The notes under the pieces are model-generated. The model saw only the letters and a list, made by a program, of their open reading frames with translations. It was not told the DNA's origin and made no database searches. The translations under genes and the position numbers were made by a program. A stretch of 42,215 nt of DNA from Bradyrhizobium sp. NAS96.2 (GTDB lineage: Bacteria > Pseudomonadota > Alphaproteobacteria > Rhizobiales > Xanthobacteraceae), in the NCBI RefSeq assembly GCF_001908235.1, contig NZ_LGHK01000088.1:1-42215 (forward strand), written 5' to 3'. Of this stretch, positions 15,997-25,401 are shown in pieces; positions within the stretch are counted from its first letter, which is position 1; each line of letters opens with the position of its first letter.

Positions 15997-17208
15997 ATGA
16001 AATCGAAAATCTTCTACGGCTGGCGCGTGGTCGCGGCATGCTTCGTCATCGCCTGCTTCTCCTGGGGGCTCGGGCTCTTCGGCTCGAGCGTCTATCTCCA
16101 GGCGGTGACGGCGGAGCACGGCTGGTCGATCTCCGAAGTCTCCTCCGCCATCACGACGTTCCTTCTGATCAGCGCCGCCGGGCAGAGCGCACTGGGGCGC
16201 AGCATCGCTCGGCACGGGCCCAGGCCCGCACTCCTCGTCGGCACCATCTGCATGTGCATCGGCGTAGCGTCGATCGGCCTGGTCGGCCGGCCCTGGCAAC
16301 TCTATCCGTGTTTCGCGCTGCTCGGTATCGGCTGGGCGACCCTCTCAACGACCGGCATTTCGGCCAGCGTCGCACCTTGGTTCGAGCGTCATCAAGGCCG
16401 CTCCATAACTCTCGCGATCATGGGCGCGAGCTTCGGCGCGATCCTCGGCGTGCCGACCCTGCTCTATATCGTCGATCGGCTCGGCCTTCGCGGGGGCCTG
16501 CTCGCGGCAAGCGTCGTCGCCGGCCTCGTCCTTCTTCCCCTCATCGGGGCGGTCCTTCGGTACCGCGGTCCCGAAGATCTGGGCATGACGAGGGACGGTG
16601 GGCTCGTGGGTGCCGGCGGCGCGCTGGACCTCGCCGAGCACATCGCGACGCCCGAGAACCGGCGCCGCCTACTCTGGAGCGCAACTGCGGCGTTCGCACT
16701 GACACTACTGGCACAGATAGGCTTCATCGCGCACCACGTCGCGTTGGCCGAGCAGTTTCTCGGCAAGTTCGGTGCCGGCGTGCTGGTCAGCGCGACGGGC
16801 GCTGTCACGCTGTTCGGCCGCCTGTACCTGGCGAAGATCGTCGACGGTGCGCCAGTCCGGCGATTAGCTTGCCAAGCGATGGTCGCACAGTTGGCCGCGC
16901 TCCTCGCGATTGGGCTCTTTCCTTCGATCCCGACGCTGATCGTCGGGAGCTTGATCTACGGCTTCGCAATCGGGCACGTCACGACGCTCAGCCCGATCGT
17001 TGTCCGGCGCGAATTCGGCGCCAAGGCCTTCGCAGAAGTATACGGAACTGCCGCTACCTGCATCCAGTTCTTCTCGGCTTGCGGCCCAGCCTTCATCGGA
17101 TATCTCCACGAGCAGTTGGGGAGCTATCCCCCAGTCCTGCTCGTTTCAGCGGGTGTTACAGCATTGGGTTGCGTATCGTTGTACTTCGGCGCTGAGAGAG
17201 CAACGTGA
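15997..17208 (+). CDS. MFS transporter, monocarboxylate/oxalate-formate type
   Basis: 403-residue 12-helix transporter. The start KIFYGWRVVAACFVIACFSWG is characteristic of the OFA/monocarboxylate-porter-like MFS group, as are the second-helix SEVSSAITTFLLISAAGQ and the cytoplasmic RYRGPEDLGM loop. It is likely to move an organic anion, either the substrate or a product of the locus enzymes; direction cannot be told. Last gene of the operon from 10006, 16 bases after the DUF1993 gene. It differs from the DHA1-type pump at 2928-4130, so the regulon holds three unlike transporters. Confidence 0.87.
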   Translation: MKSKIFYGWRVVAACFVIACFSWGLGLFGSSVYLQAVTAEHGWSISEVSSAITTFLLISAAGQSALGRSIARHGPRPALLVGTICMCIGVASIGLVGRPWQLYPCFALLGIGWATLSTTGISASVAPWFERHQGRSITLAIMGASFGAILGVPTLLYIVDRLGLRGGLLAASVVAGLVLLPLIGAVLRYRGPEDLGMTRDGGLVGAGGALDLAEHIATPENRRRLLWSATAAFALTLLAQIGFIAHHVALAEQFLGKFGAGVLVSATGAVTLFGRLYLAKIVDGAPVRRLACQAMVAQLAALLAIGLFPSIPTLIVGSLIYGFAIGHVTTLSPIVVRREFGAKAFAEVYGTAATCIQFFSACGPAFIGYLHEQLGSYPPVLLVSAGVTALGCVSLYFGAERAT

Positions 17209-17508
17209 TCGTCGAATAGTCGCCTAACCTAGTTTTCGATCATTTGCTTTCCTTCTGTCTTATGCTTGATCGTCGATGGCGATTCCGCAAGGATACCTCA
17301 TCGCATTCTTCGGGAGATCCCGGCACCGACCGGCCGCAAAAGTCTGCGGCAAGGTACCAACTTTCTGGTGATGGGCATCTAGTCGTGCGGAAGCCATACA
17401 ATCGCTCCCTTGCGTAGCAGGACGATGACGCGGCCCTTGGCCGAAAATTCGTTTTGAAATGTTGTCGCGCGCTAAATGGCCGCCGCCAATCGCGCAAGAT
17501 CGATACGC
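17209..17508. other. Convergent intergenic region
   Basis: Lies between the ends of the RND operon and the LysR gene. No gene, no clear hairpin with T-run on either strand. Confidence 0.5.
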
Positions 17509-18399
17509 TCAGCCTGCATTCGTCTCTTCTAATATGATGTGCAGGCGATCCTTCAGAAATTGCATTGCCGCTCTGATGTGGGAAAGGTACGCGTTGTCCG
17601 CGTGAACGGTCATCCACAGGTCTCGCCAAACAGTGGTTTCGGGAAGTAGCCGGACGAGTGCGCCCTTCGGACCGGTCGCGTATGCAGGCAACGCCACGAT
17701 CCCGACGCCAGCGATTGCCGCCTGCTGTTGGGCGATGAGGCTCGTGCTTTGAAGGACAATCTTGGCCTCCGGAGCAAGCTCGCGGAGCCACCGTAGTTGA
17801 ACGAGCGGGACGAACGCATCCAGATAGTCGATGAAGACGTGACTCGCCAGATCTGACGCTGACTTCGGATGTCCGCTATTCCTCAGATACTGCGGTGAGG
17901 CGTAAAGGTTGACGGCGAAACGGCCGACCTTATTGCAAAGCAGTTTGGGCGCATCGAGTTCGAACATGGAAAGCGAAATGTCGGCTTCGCGGCGCCCCAA
18001 ATTCGTGGCTTGAGTGACGACCAGCAGCTCTAGGGCGATATCGACCTTGTCGGTTCTGAAATTCACCCATTCGGGCGCGATGACTAGAGCCGCGAGAGCT
18101 TCCCAAGTCGCTATGCGGACGACACCCGTGTGGGGATCATGAAGGCCGCCCACTTCGGCAGAGATATCGGTCGCCGCAGCTTCCATCCTCTCCGCCAACG
18201 AAAGCAGCTTGTAGCCTCCTTCGGCAAGCGAAAATCCGTCGACGGACCGCTCGAACAGCCTGCATTTTAACGCCCGCTCAAGCTCGCTTATGCGCCGGGA
18301 TACGGTGGACACGTCGACCCGCATGCGCGTGGCCGTTTTGGACAATTGCTGCGCGCGGGCCAGCTCCAAAAAAAATCGGATATCGGACCAATTGAACAT
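17509..18399 (-). CDS. LysR-family transcriptional regulator
   Basis: 296-residue regulator of normal LTTR length. The N-terminal winged HTH (about 3-60) contains DIRFFLELARAQQLSKTA and STVSRRISELERAL. The effector domain starts near 90 (GVVRIATWEALAALV). The frame also allows GTG 18405, but ATG 18399 has GGAG five bases upstream and the MFNWSDIRFF start fits the family better. The closest type is the rhizobial group of LTTRs with an N-terminal FNWxDIRxFL. Downstream, the RND operon converges on it; upstream lies the divergent ATPase regulator. Target unknown. Confidence 0.9.
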   Translation of the reverse strand: MFNWSDIRFFLELARAQQLSKTATRMRVDVSTVSRRISELERALKCRLFERSVDGFSLAEGGYKLLSLAERMEAAATDISAEVGGLHDPHTGVVRIATWEALAALVIAPEWVNFRTDKVDIALELLVVTQATNLGRREADISLSMFELDAPKLLCNKVGRFAVNLYASPQYLRNSGHPKSASDLASHVFIDYLDAFVPLVQLRWLRELAPEAKIVLQSTSLIAQQQAAIAGVGIVALPAYATGPKGALVRLLPETTVWRDLWMTVHADNAYLSHIRAAMQFLKDRLHIILEETNAG

Positions 18400-18810
18400 C
18401 GCCACTCCACGTGGCCGGAGATCGGAGAGCCCGAGGCCGGCAAAAATTTAGCGAAACCAAACACATGGCTCGCAAAAGACGCGCAGCACCAGTGAATAGC
18501 ACGAGCGCAGGATTTCTGCAGGAGGTCTTGCGAGAATGTGGTGAGCCTCGACGACTTCAACGATGAGGCGGTCCTGGCTCGACTCGCGCCGAATGCGCAA
18601 TTATTCGATGCAACGTTTTACGGTATTATATTACCCGTTACATTTTCAGATCTCGTGCGCTTACCGGGAGGCGGAGGAGGCGTCTCGGTAAATGCGCAAG
18701 GGGTCTTGCCGGATCGTTGATTGAGAAATCCAGCGGAAAGCAGCAGAAGCCTGCAAGGTGCCCGATGAGGGCCCGCTCGACGGTCGAAAGACAGTCAAGG
18801 GACATCGGTG
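18400..18810. other. Divergent intergenic region with an AT-rich block
   Basis: About 410 bases between the divergent LysR and ATPase-regulator genes. An AT-rich stretch (about 18610-18650, ACGGTATTATATTACCCGT) stands out against the GC-rich surroundings and has ACGG/CCGT ends; it could be a promoter or operator. A 60-codon plus frame at 18538 crosses it but lacks family resemblance. Confidence 0.4.
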
Positions 18811-21660
18811 ATGGTGGTAGAGATCGAATCCGGCAAGGACTGGCTTTCGTTTGGTCCATTTGATCTTCAGGTCAGCGAAAGATTGCTGACCAAGGAAGGC
18901 TCGCCCGTCGAGTTGAGCTCGCGGAGCCTCGATCTTTTGATCGCCCTTACATCGTCGCCAAACGAGGTTGTAAGCAAAAAGCAGTTGCTGGCGCAAGTCT
19001 GGCCCGATGTCTTCGTGGAAGAAGCGAATTTGCGTGTTCACATGATGAATCTGCGCAAGGCGCTCGGCGACGGCGAGCAAGGGGCGCGCTACATCACGAC
19101 GCTTCCCGGTCGAGGTTATTGTTTTGTCGCTTCGGTCTCGCGGGCCAAAAGCCTCGACGTGGCACCAACAACCAAATTTCGGCGCTCCAATCTTCCGAGC
19201 CGGCCGAGTCGGATGGTCGGTCGAGAGATAGACGTAGAGAAGATCCTTACTCAATTGGCCCGGTCGCAATTGGTCACCATCAGCGGCTCTGGCGGAATCG
19301 GCAAAACGACTGTCGCGCTGGCGACGGCGCACCGTCTCAGCGAGGCGTTTCAGGGGGCCGTATTATTCGTCGACCTTGGCATGATGCACGACCCCGACGT
19401 GGTAACGACTGGTCTGGCGTCCATGTTGGGTCTGCCCGCCGCAGCAGAGATCGCCCGACCGAGTCTGCTCGCTTATCTCTGCGACAAGCGAGTGATGTTG
19501 ATATTGGATACCTGCGAACACCTCATCGACACTGCGGCGTCCCTAGCAGAGGACATCATTGCGGCGGCGCCCAACGTTCGTATCCTTGCCACAAGCCGCG
19601 AGCCGCTACGGGTCGCGGGCGAATATATCCACCGCCTGGAGGGGCTGCCATTTCCGTCGGACGGTGTTGGGATCACGGCAGCATCACTCGAGAACTTTCC
19701 CGCCACACGTTTGTTTTTGGATCGCGCCATGGCAAGCGGCGCGCGGCTGGAAGTTAGCGATGCGGACGCTCCCATCGTTGCCGGCATTTGTCGCAGGCTG
19801 GATGGCGTGGCCCTTGCCATCGAATTGGCGGCCCGTCGGGTGGACTCCTGTGGCCTATCGCAGACCGCGCAGCTTCTGGATCACCACTTGAGTCTGGAAT
19901 GGACCGGCTCGCGGACCGCGCCGCCGCGGCAGAGGACGTTGCACGCCACGCTGGAATGGAGTCACGCGCTTCTCACGAAGCAGGAACGGTTGGTGCTGCG
20001 CCGACTCGCAGTCTTCGTCGGGCATTTCACGTTAGACGCGGCGCTGGAAGTCGTGTCGGATGCTTCCCTCGGACGCGCCGCGGTGTTCAACGCTATCGAC
20101 AGCCTGGTGTCCAAGTCCATTCTCGCGGTACAGTCCGTCGGGGGAATGGTGCAGTATCGTCTGCTGGACACGACGCGCGCCTATGCATTGAAAACTTTGC
20201 TCGAGCCTGACGAACACGAGCAACTCTCCATACGTCACGCTAATTGCTACCGGCGCTTGATCGCTCAGGCCGACGCCGAATGGAACCATGTTCTCGCAAA
20301 CCCGGAGCGTGGGCCGCTTTTCGCGATCATCAACAATGTTCGCTCGGCACTGGATTGGTGCTTCGGTGAGCGTGGTGATGTTGGAACCGGTGTAGAGCTC
20401 GCCGCCGCCGCGTCGGCCGCATTCTTGGCAATGTCGTTGACTTCCGAAGCGTGTTTCTGGTCGGAGCGCGCTCTCAGCGCGCTCGGCGACCAGCAGCGGG
20501 GCAGCCGGGAGGAAATGCTGTTGCGGGTCGGCTATGGAATTGGGGCGGTGGACCTGCTTGGCGAAGTCGAGGCTGTTGAAACGGCATTGCGGCGAGGCGT
20601 CGGCATCGCGGACGCGTCTGGCGATCCGGCGGACTTGATTGCTTGTTTGGGTCTTCTAAATTTCTTCTATTTCCGTCGAGCCGATTTCAAGTCGATGCTG
20701 GAGATCGCGAGGCGCGCTCGACTCGCCGCGGCGACGGTAGATAATCCGGCCGCAGTCGGACTGGCTCATTCCATGATGGGCACCGCGCTGCACCTTGCCG
20801 GCGATCAAAACAGAGCGCGAGTCGAATTGGAAGCCGGTGTGGAACACTGGTCGCGAGCCGGAAACGTTCCGCTCTATCTTTGCCGGGAATACCAAAGCGT
20901 CAGCGAATCCAGTATCGGTCGCGCGATCTGGCTGCAGGGTCATCCGGAGGCCGCGCTTGCAAGAACGCATGAAACTATTGCGCGCGCCTTCAAGATCGAT
21001 CAGCCCACGGTGATCGCTGTCACTCTGACCTTCGCAGTTTCAGTTTTCCTTTGGACGGGCGACCAGGAGAGCGCCGCGAAGTATATCGACGCGGGGATCT
21101 ATACGGCAAAATCTCATGCTTTGATTTCGTTGATCACCATCGGCCAAGCGCGGCAGGCGGAGCTCGCGATCCAACGCGGCGACTATAAGAGCGGAGTCGA
21201 ACGCCTCCGTTCTTGTCTTGAAAAGGTCCAGTCGATACGGTCGATGGCCCTCGTGACAGAATTCAATATTTCACTTGTCCAGGGTCTCTTGGCGCTTGGC
21301 CGATACTCGGAAGCAGAAAAAGAACTAGATCAGGCCATCATTCTCGTCGAAGAGAAAGGCCATCACCTATACACGCCAGAACTGCTGCGTCTGAAAGGCA
21401 AGCTTCTATTGGCGAAGGATCGTCCGGACGAAGCAGAAAGCCATTTTCTCCAGGCGATCACGTTGAGTCGGCACCAAGGTGCACGAGCTTGGGAACTTCG
21501 CATAGCGACTGACATAGCCGCGTTGCAAGCTGGAACAAATCGTAGGTCGGAGGCGCGGTCTTCGTTGCGGCCTGTTCTGGCAGAATTTTCACAAGGCTGG
21601 CACACCGCTGACTTAAGAGCTGCAACGTCCGTGCTTGCTGCAGTTGCCTCCGACCACTAG
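18811..21660 (+). CDS. Winged-helix / STAND-ATPase / TPR signalling regulator
   Basis: 949-residue multidomain regulator. Residues 1-110 form an OmpR/CadC-type winged HTH (SSRSLDLLIALTSSPNEVVSKKQLL, then RYITTLPGRGYCF). Next is a COG3903-type NTPase with Walker A SGSGGIGKTT (about 157-166), Walker B VMLILDTCEH (about 229-238) and a TSREPL sensor motif. From about 500 to the end are helical repeats of TPR type. Such STAND proteins act as ligand- or partner-gated ATP switches, here presumably on transcription. There is no membrane segment or receiver domain. GTG 18808 directly precedes ATG 18811; I use the ATG. Monocistronic; the nearest downstream gene is the SDR at 21951, after 290 bases in which I see no gene. 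Confidence 0.88.
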   Translation: MVVEIESGKDWLSFGPFDLQVSERLLTKEGSPVELSSRSLDLLIALTSSPNEVVSKKQLLAQVWPDVFVEEANLRVHMMNLRKALGDGEQGARYITTLPGRGYCFVASVSRAKSLDVAPTTKFRRSNLPSRPSRMVGREIDVEKILTQLARSQLVTISGSGGIGKTTVALATAHRLSEAFQGAVLFVDLGMMHDPDVVTTGLASMLGLPAAAEIARPSLLAYLCDKRVMLILDTCEHLIDTAASLAEDIIAAAPNVRILATSREPLRVAGEYIHRLEGLPFPSDGVGITAASLENFPATRLFLDRAMASGARLEVSDADAPIVAGICRRLDGVALAIELAARRVDSCGLSQTAQLLDHHLSLEWTGSRTAPPRQRTLHATLEWSHALLTKQERLVLRRLAVFVGHFTLDAALEVVSDASLGRAAVFNAIDSLVSKSILAVQSVGGMVQYRLLDTTRAYALKTLLEPDEHEQLSIRHANCYRRLIAQADAEWNHVLANPERGPLFAIINNVRSALDWCFGERGDVGTGVELAAAASAAFLAMSLTSEACFWSERALSALGDQQRGSREEMLLRVGYGIGAVDLLGEVEAVETALRRGVGIADASGDPADLIACLGLLNFFYFRRADFKSMLEIARRARLAAATVDNPAAVGLAHSMMGTALHLAGDQNRARVELEAGVEHWSRAGNVPLYLCREYQSVSESSIGRAIWLQGHPEAALARTHETIARAFKIDQPTVIAVTLTFAVSVFLWTGDQESAAKYIDAGIYTAKSHALISLITIGQARQAELAIQRGDYKSGVERLRSCLEKVQSIRSMALVTEFNISLVQGLLALGRYSEAEKELDQAIILVEEKGHHLYTPELLRLKGKLLLAKDRPDEAESHFLQAITLSRHQGARAWELRIATDIAALQAGTNRRSEARSSLRPVLAEFSQGWHTADLRAATSVLAAVASDH

Positions 21661-21950
21661 GAGCCGAGGCATCGCAAGGATGTCCGCTCTGCGTACTTGG
21701 CGGGGGAAGCCGGGTCGTCACAATCCTGTAGCGGGATTGCCCTCGCCGCGCTCTTCGCTCTTTGATACGCACGCATTAGTCAAAAATGACATCATCCTTC
21801 AATCGCCTTTGCAAGAGAGCGCGGAGGATGGGTCGTGAAATTGCGAGGCCTCGATAGAAACCATCTAGGCACAGCAGGAAGATGAGCGCGGTTGCCTAAC
21901 TCATTTCGGTAGCAATGAAGCGTGACACGGTTCGACCGCGAAGGATGGCG

Positions 21951-22820
21951 ATGCCTAAAACGGTTCTTATCACCGGCACATCTAGCGGCTTCGGAAACGA
22001 CGTCGCCAAAACACTGGCGGCGGCGGGTCATCGCGTGTTCGCGACGATGCGCGATCCACATAAGCGGCATCGTGAAGTTGCCAAGGATTTCCAGTCGAAG
22101 GGAATTGAGACCATCGAGCTTGACGTCACTGATGACGCGAGTGTCGACGCCGCCTTTAAGTTGCTGGCCGATATCGCCGGAGTTGGGCTGGACGTTCTTG
22201 TCAATAACGCCGGTGTCGCGGCGGGAGGTCTTACGGAGAGTTTCACGCCCGAACAGCTACGCGAAATGTTCGATGTCAATGTATTCGGCATCCAACGTAC
22301 GATGCGGGCTGCGTTGCCGCAGATGCGAAAGGCGAAATCCGGGCTTGTCATCAACATCGGCTCGGTTCTTGGACGACTGACGATTCCGTTCGTTGGTCTG
22401 TTCGGCGCATCCAAGTTTGCGGTAGAGGCTTTGACCGATTCCTATCGCTACGAGCTGTCGCAGTTCGGCATCGACGTCCTGTTGATACAGCCAGGTCCGT
22501 TTCCAACGAAACTTTACGCGGACTTGCGGCCACCTGCCGATGGCGGTCGCGCCGGCGACTATGGCGAGGTGGCGGCTTTTCCGGGCATCGTCTCCAAGGT
22601 TCTCGAACATATTTTCACCGGAGCCAACGCGCCCAATCCGCACGATGTTGCGGAAGCCATCGACAAATTGATCGATACACCTGCCGGCCGACGACCCCAC
22701 CGAGTCGTTGTTGGTTTAGCTTTCGGCGCAGATACCGCCAATTCAGCCATTGAACCCCTCCAGTCCCAGATTGTATCGAGCTTCGGTCTCGGTCATCTCG
22801 CGAAACTGAATATTCGATAA
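21951..22820 (+). CDS. SDR-family protein, Tyr-to-Phe paralogue of the 6047-6916 gene
   Basis: 289 residues, exactly the length of the SDR at 6047-6916 and alignable without gaps. The motifs TGTSSGFG (8-15), NNAG (85-88), Ser138 and Lys155 are kept, but the catalytic residue 151 is Phe (LFGASK, codon TTC) instead of Tyr (LYGASK). A classical SDR without this hydroxyl should lose most reductase activity, so it may bind without turnover or be on the way to decay. The start ATG 21951 follows GAAGG; in-frame ATGs at 21915 and 21945 are possible but less matching. None of the regulon operators lies upstream. It is followed at once by an AraC remnant, mirroring the genes of the main locus. Confidence 0.88.
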   Translation: MPKTVLITGTSSGFGNDVAKTLAAAGHRVFATMRDPHKRHREVAKDFQSKGIETIELDVTDDASVDAAFKLLADIAGVGLDVLVNNAGVAAGGLTESFTPEQLREMFDVNVFGIQRTMRAALPQMRKAKSGLVINIGSVLGRLTIPFVGLFGASKFAVEALTDSYRYELSQFGIDVLLIQPGPFPTKLYADLRPPADGGRAGDYGEVAAFPGIVSKVLEHIFTGANAPNPHDVAEAIDKLIDTPAGRRPHRVVVGLAFGADTANSAIEPLQSQIVSSFGLGHLAKLNIR

Positions 22821-22840
22821 ATCGGTTGGCGGGTTAATCG

Positions 22841-22990
22841 GTGAAGCGGATCGCATTTTCCGACTTCGCCCTGACGTCGCGGTCGGCAAAAGGCCTTGTC
22901 GACACCAATCGGCCCATCGCGCAAATTTCTTTGCAATGCAGTATGACCGACCACTCCAACGTCATCCGGATGCGCGGCAATTGCCGCTAC
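22841..22990 (+). pseudogene. AraC regulator C-terminal remnant
   Basis: In frame from 22841 the sequence reads IAFSDFALTSRSAKGLV, then NRPIAQISLQCSMTDHSNVIRM. This matches residues of the intact AraC at 9249-9809 (MPFSEFVLVSRIGLAKHL, DRPIAQIALECGLADQSHLTRI) over about 45 positions with a small deletion. The N-terminal 100 residues, including the first HTH, are absent and the end is garbled. A non-functional relic of a second AraC gene. Confidence 0.8.
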
Positions 22991-23464
22991 TCGAGCACAC
23001 GACGGAAGCCGCACACCGGAGGTGCAAGACGCGCCGAGCGCACGTCGCCCTGGGCGATGCGCATCGCGCTGAGACAGCAGTGAATGCTGGCGAACTCAAA
23101 CCAGTTTTCGATCGAAAAACGATGGCGCTTCGGACCAGAACGGTCCGACGCGGGGTCAATCTGACCTCGACAACAGTCAGGTGGCTATCAACTCCTGCAT
23201 GATCGCGCTCAGCAGGCGCCAAATCGCGTATCGCGAGCGAAATCGTTCTAAATCGCAGAAGGGCACACGAGATCGTGCAAATGGCGGAGGGAGTGAGAGT
23301 CAAACCCACGAATCGATTGTGCCATTTCGAACAACTAATACTGCTCGCAAATGCTTCCCGGCCTCCTGCCCTCGGAATCAGACCAGCCACATGCGCCACA
23401 AGCCCGCTTTAGTTGGCCGTGACGGTTTTGCGCCAAAACTTGTCGGTGCTCTTAGCCAGGCTTC
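22991..23464. other. Intergenic, no gene seen
   Basis: Between the AraC remnant and repeat copy B. Open frames on both strands lack family features. Nothing recognised. Confidence 0.5.
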
Positions 23465-23915
23465 AGGCGACCGACCCTTCTGTACGATCGAGCGCGCTGT
23501 AATACTCCATCAGTGAAGTCGCAATGGATGTCGGACCTCTGCTGGGATAAACCAAGCTCGCCACTTCAAATTCTCAAGTGCGGCGAAAGCGAGAACGACT
23601 CGACCAAACTACGCTAAACTACGCGATGGCAGCCGGCCGCCCTACTCCCACTCAATCGTTTCAGACGACGCTTCGTCGTTGATCTTTAAGCACAAATCTT
23701 CAGGTCTGACGGACAAATCCCGACTGTATACCCGTCGCGATGTTTCGGTCTTGAATTCACAGTAGAATTTGCGTGGACTTGAGAGATGGCTCCTTCGCCA
23801 ACTATCGGAGCCAATCGATAAAGTGGGCGCGCGTGCTAGGGCGCAACGGCCACCACTGCCCCTCCCCCTTTTTGTTCGATACCGTCAACGGTCATCAGTC
23901 CCCGGCCAATGCGAC
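23465..23915. repeat. Dispersed repeat, copy B (attachment-site-like)
   Basis: Related to copy A (1345-1800) and copy C. Landmarks: CCCTTCTGTACG with TAATACTCC (23476-23510), CGCGAT (23622), core 23642-23657, CAAATCCCGAC and TATACCCG, TTTCGGTCTTGAATTCACAG (23743-23762), GATACCGTCAACGG (23878). Spacing from core to TTTCGGTC is 101 bases, as in the other copies. Bases 23916-24177 hold no gene that I can support. Confidence 0.8.
23642..23657 (-). repeat. guaA-3'-end-like core of repeat B
   Basis: CTACTCCCACTCAATC followed by GT. On the minus strand the frame reads T-I-E-W-E-stop, the longest match to the GMP synthase C-terminus among the three copies. Confidence 0.6.
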
Positions 23916-24177
23916 GTGGTCGTTTTGCGCGAAAAGCGATGCTCGGGCTAGGCCGCTCTTTCACCCGAGCCGACGGCGCTCAGCGGCACACTAGTTCAGC
24001 GTTAAGCGGTCTGCTTCCTGTATCCGGCGCCGGCGGCGTGAGAAAAAGCCACCGCCCATTCAGGCCAGCGCGTGGCGCAAAGGCAATTGCCGCGGTACCG
24101 CCGTCCAATCTTTCGCGGAAACCGGCCATGGCTTCGTAAACGATCGCAGCAAAGTATCGCTGTGCGCCGGATAGCCG

Positions 24178-25107
24178 CTACTCTTGCCCAGGCGCCGCCC
24201 GCCCGTCCAATTGCACCACGGCTTCAGCCGACTTGATCGATTTTGACGGCTCCGGATATGTCTCGGTTGCAACGGCACGGCCTGCGAAGCGCCCCCGCAC
24301 CGGCTTGGGCGTCAGCTCGGCCACCGCAGCATTGGGATTTCCCGTGTGATCAACCATATCGGTGGTGACCAGATTGGTCAGTCGCAATTCATCCCGTGAC
24401 AGCTCATGCAGATCTTCCCAGGGCGGCACGTTTAGCGACAGCGACAACAAATCACCCGTCCCACCCATGTCGAAGGTGTATTTGGCGAGACGCCCGATAT
24501 CGCGTTCCACGATCGTAAGATCATCTGCGCTGTAGGTCGCGGCCCTGGCGTCATTGGCGCGGTCGCCCATCCATATCTGATGCACACGAACATGGGCAGT
24601 CTCGGGGACGTAACGCGCCTTGCCCGACAACAGCAGGAACACGCACATCGATTCGCAGAAGGCTGCGGGCGCCATGTTGACGGGATCGCCTTGCAGCGTA
24701 TTGGTCTGATCGCTGACGCCGACGGTGGTCAGCGCCCCGAGATTGCGCCAGCGCCGTCCAAGCGCGATCGAATCGTTGACCGAACCGCCGCTGGAATCCA
24801 GCACGATGGTCACGCCGCCGAGCTGCCGGCCGCGCGCGAATTCATCGAAATCCCTTGGACTATCCGCAGTTACGATACCGACCGCGCTGACCCAGCCCCG
24901 GCAATTCGGCTGGCAAGCGACCCAGCTGAACTTCATCGGCAATTTGCGTCCTTCGAAGGCAACGCCGGCGCGCGCCGTACCGCTCAGCATGGCCACCAAT
25001 GCGATGCAAAGGATGGAGCCAATGAGCAGCGTCCAAACTCGGATTACCGCCCGCCGAGCGCGAGCGATGCGGGCGCACTCCGAGGATTCGGCCCTCGAGA
25101 CGAGCAT
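24178..25107 (-). CDS. ClpP/crotonase-like secreted or membrane-anchored protein (COG3904)
   Basis: 309-residue protein with an N-terminal membrane anchor or signal (about 22-41, VIRVWTLLIGSILCIALVAM), then a ClpP-like fold. DSSGGSV (104-110) matches the oxyanion-loop strand, CESMC (151-155) carries the likely nucleophile Ser153, and VRVHQIW supplies His176. This is the predicted periplasmic COG3904 group, common in Bradyrhizobium and of unknown substrate. Residues 230-309 are polar and variable. It follows a small gene by 21 bases on the same strand. Confidence 0.85.
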   Translation of the reverse strand: MLVSRAESSECARIARARRAVIRVWTLLIGSILCIALVAMLSGTARAGVAFEGRKLPMKFSWVACQPNCRGWVSAVGIVTADSPRDFDEFARGRQLGGVTIVLDSSGGSVNDSIALGRRWRNLGALTTVGVSDQTNTLQGDPVNMAPAAFCESMCVFLLLSGKARYVPETAHVRVHQIWMGDRANDARAATYSADDLTIVERDIGRLAKYTFDMGGTGDLLSLSLNVPPWEDLHELSRDELRLTNLVTTDMVDHTGNPNAAVAELTPKPVRGRFAGRAVATETYPEPSKSIKSAEAVVQLDGRAAPGQE

Positions 25108-25128
25108 GATTTCGTAGCCTCGGCCTGA

Positions 25129-25401
25129 CTATCGAGTGGAGCTGGCCGCATCGCGACGACGCACATACAGTGGCGACACGTGGTGCTGCTCGACCGGTGA
25201 TACTGTTTGAACGTCGAATTTCAAACTGGGTTGATGCTTGGCGCGCCATTTCGGACCAGGGCCGCGCATGTAGTGCAACTCGGGCCGGTAACTGTCGCGC
25301 ACGTCCAAAATCAGGTTGCGAACGACGCTGGCGAAGTCGGAGGCTGACTCAGCCGTCCTGCGAGCAAAAGCTGACAATGCGGTTGCATCCATGATTCTCA
25401 T
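25129..25401 (-). CDS. Small hypothetical protein, operon with the ClpP-like gene
   Basis: 90-residue frame beginning MRIMDATALSAFARRTAESASDF. ATG 25401 has a clear GAGGAG site 8 bases upstream, which decides it over the longer frame from 25485. Cytoplasmic, with no membrane segment and no cysteines; the N-terminal half is helical and Ala-rich, and the C-terminal half is basic and Pro/His-containing. Its stop lies 21 bases before the ClpP-like gene, so they are probably co-transcribed. Family not recognised. Confidence 0.6.
   Translation of the reverse strand: MRIMDATALSAFARRTAESASDFASVVRNLILDVRDSYRPELHYMRGPGPKWRAKHQPSLKFDVQTVSPVEQHHVSPLYVRRRDAASSTR

Noticed and set aside
21854..21876. GATAGAAACCATCTA-like sequence upstream of the 21951 SDR as a tenth regulon operator
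   Set aside because: The arms are in the wrong order (GATAGA left, TCTA right) and the 8-4-8 spacing is absent.
22962..23399. 145-codon minus-strand frame beside the AraC remnant
   Set aside because: It has no ribosome site and no family features, and it overlaps the remnant in antisense.
23769..24139. Overlapping plus-strand frames of 60-76 codons in and after repeat B
   Set aside because: No ribosome site, no family features, and not conserved in frame in the other repeat copies.
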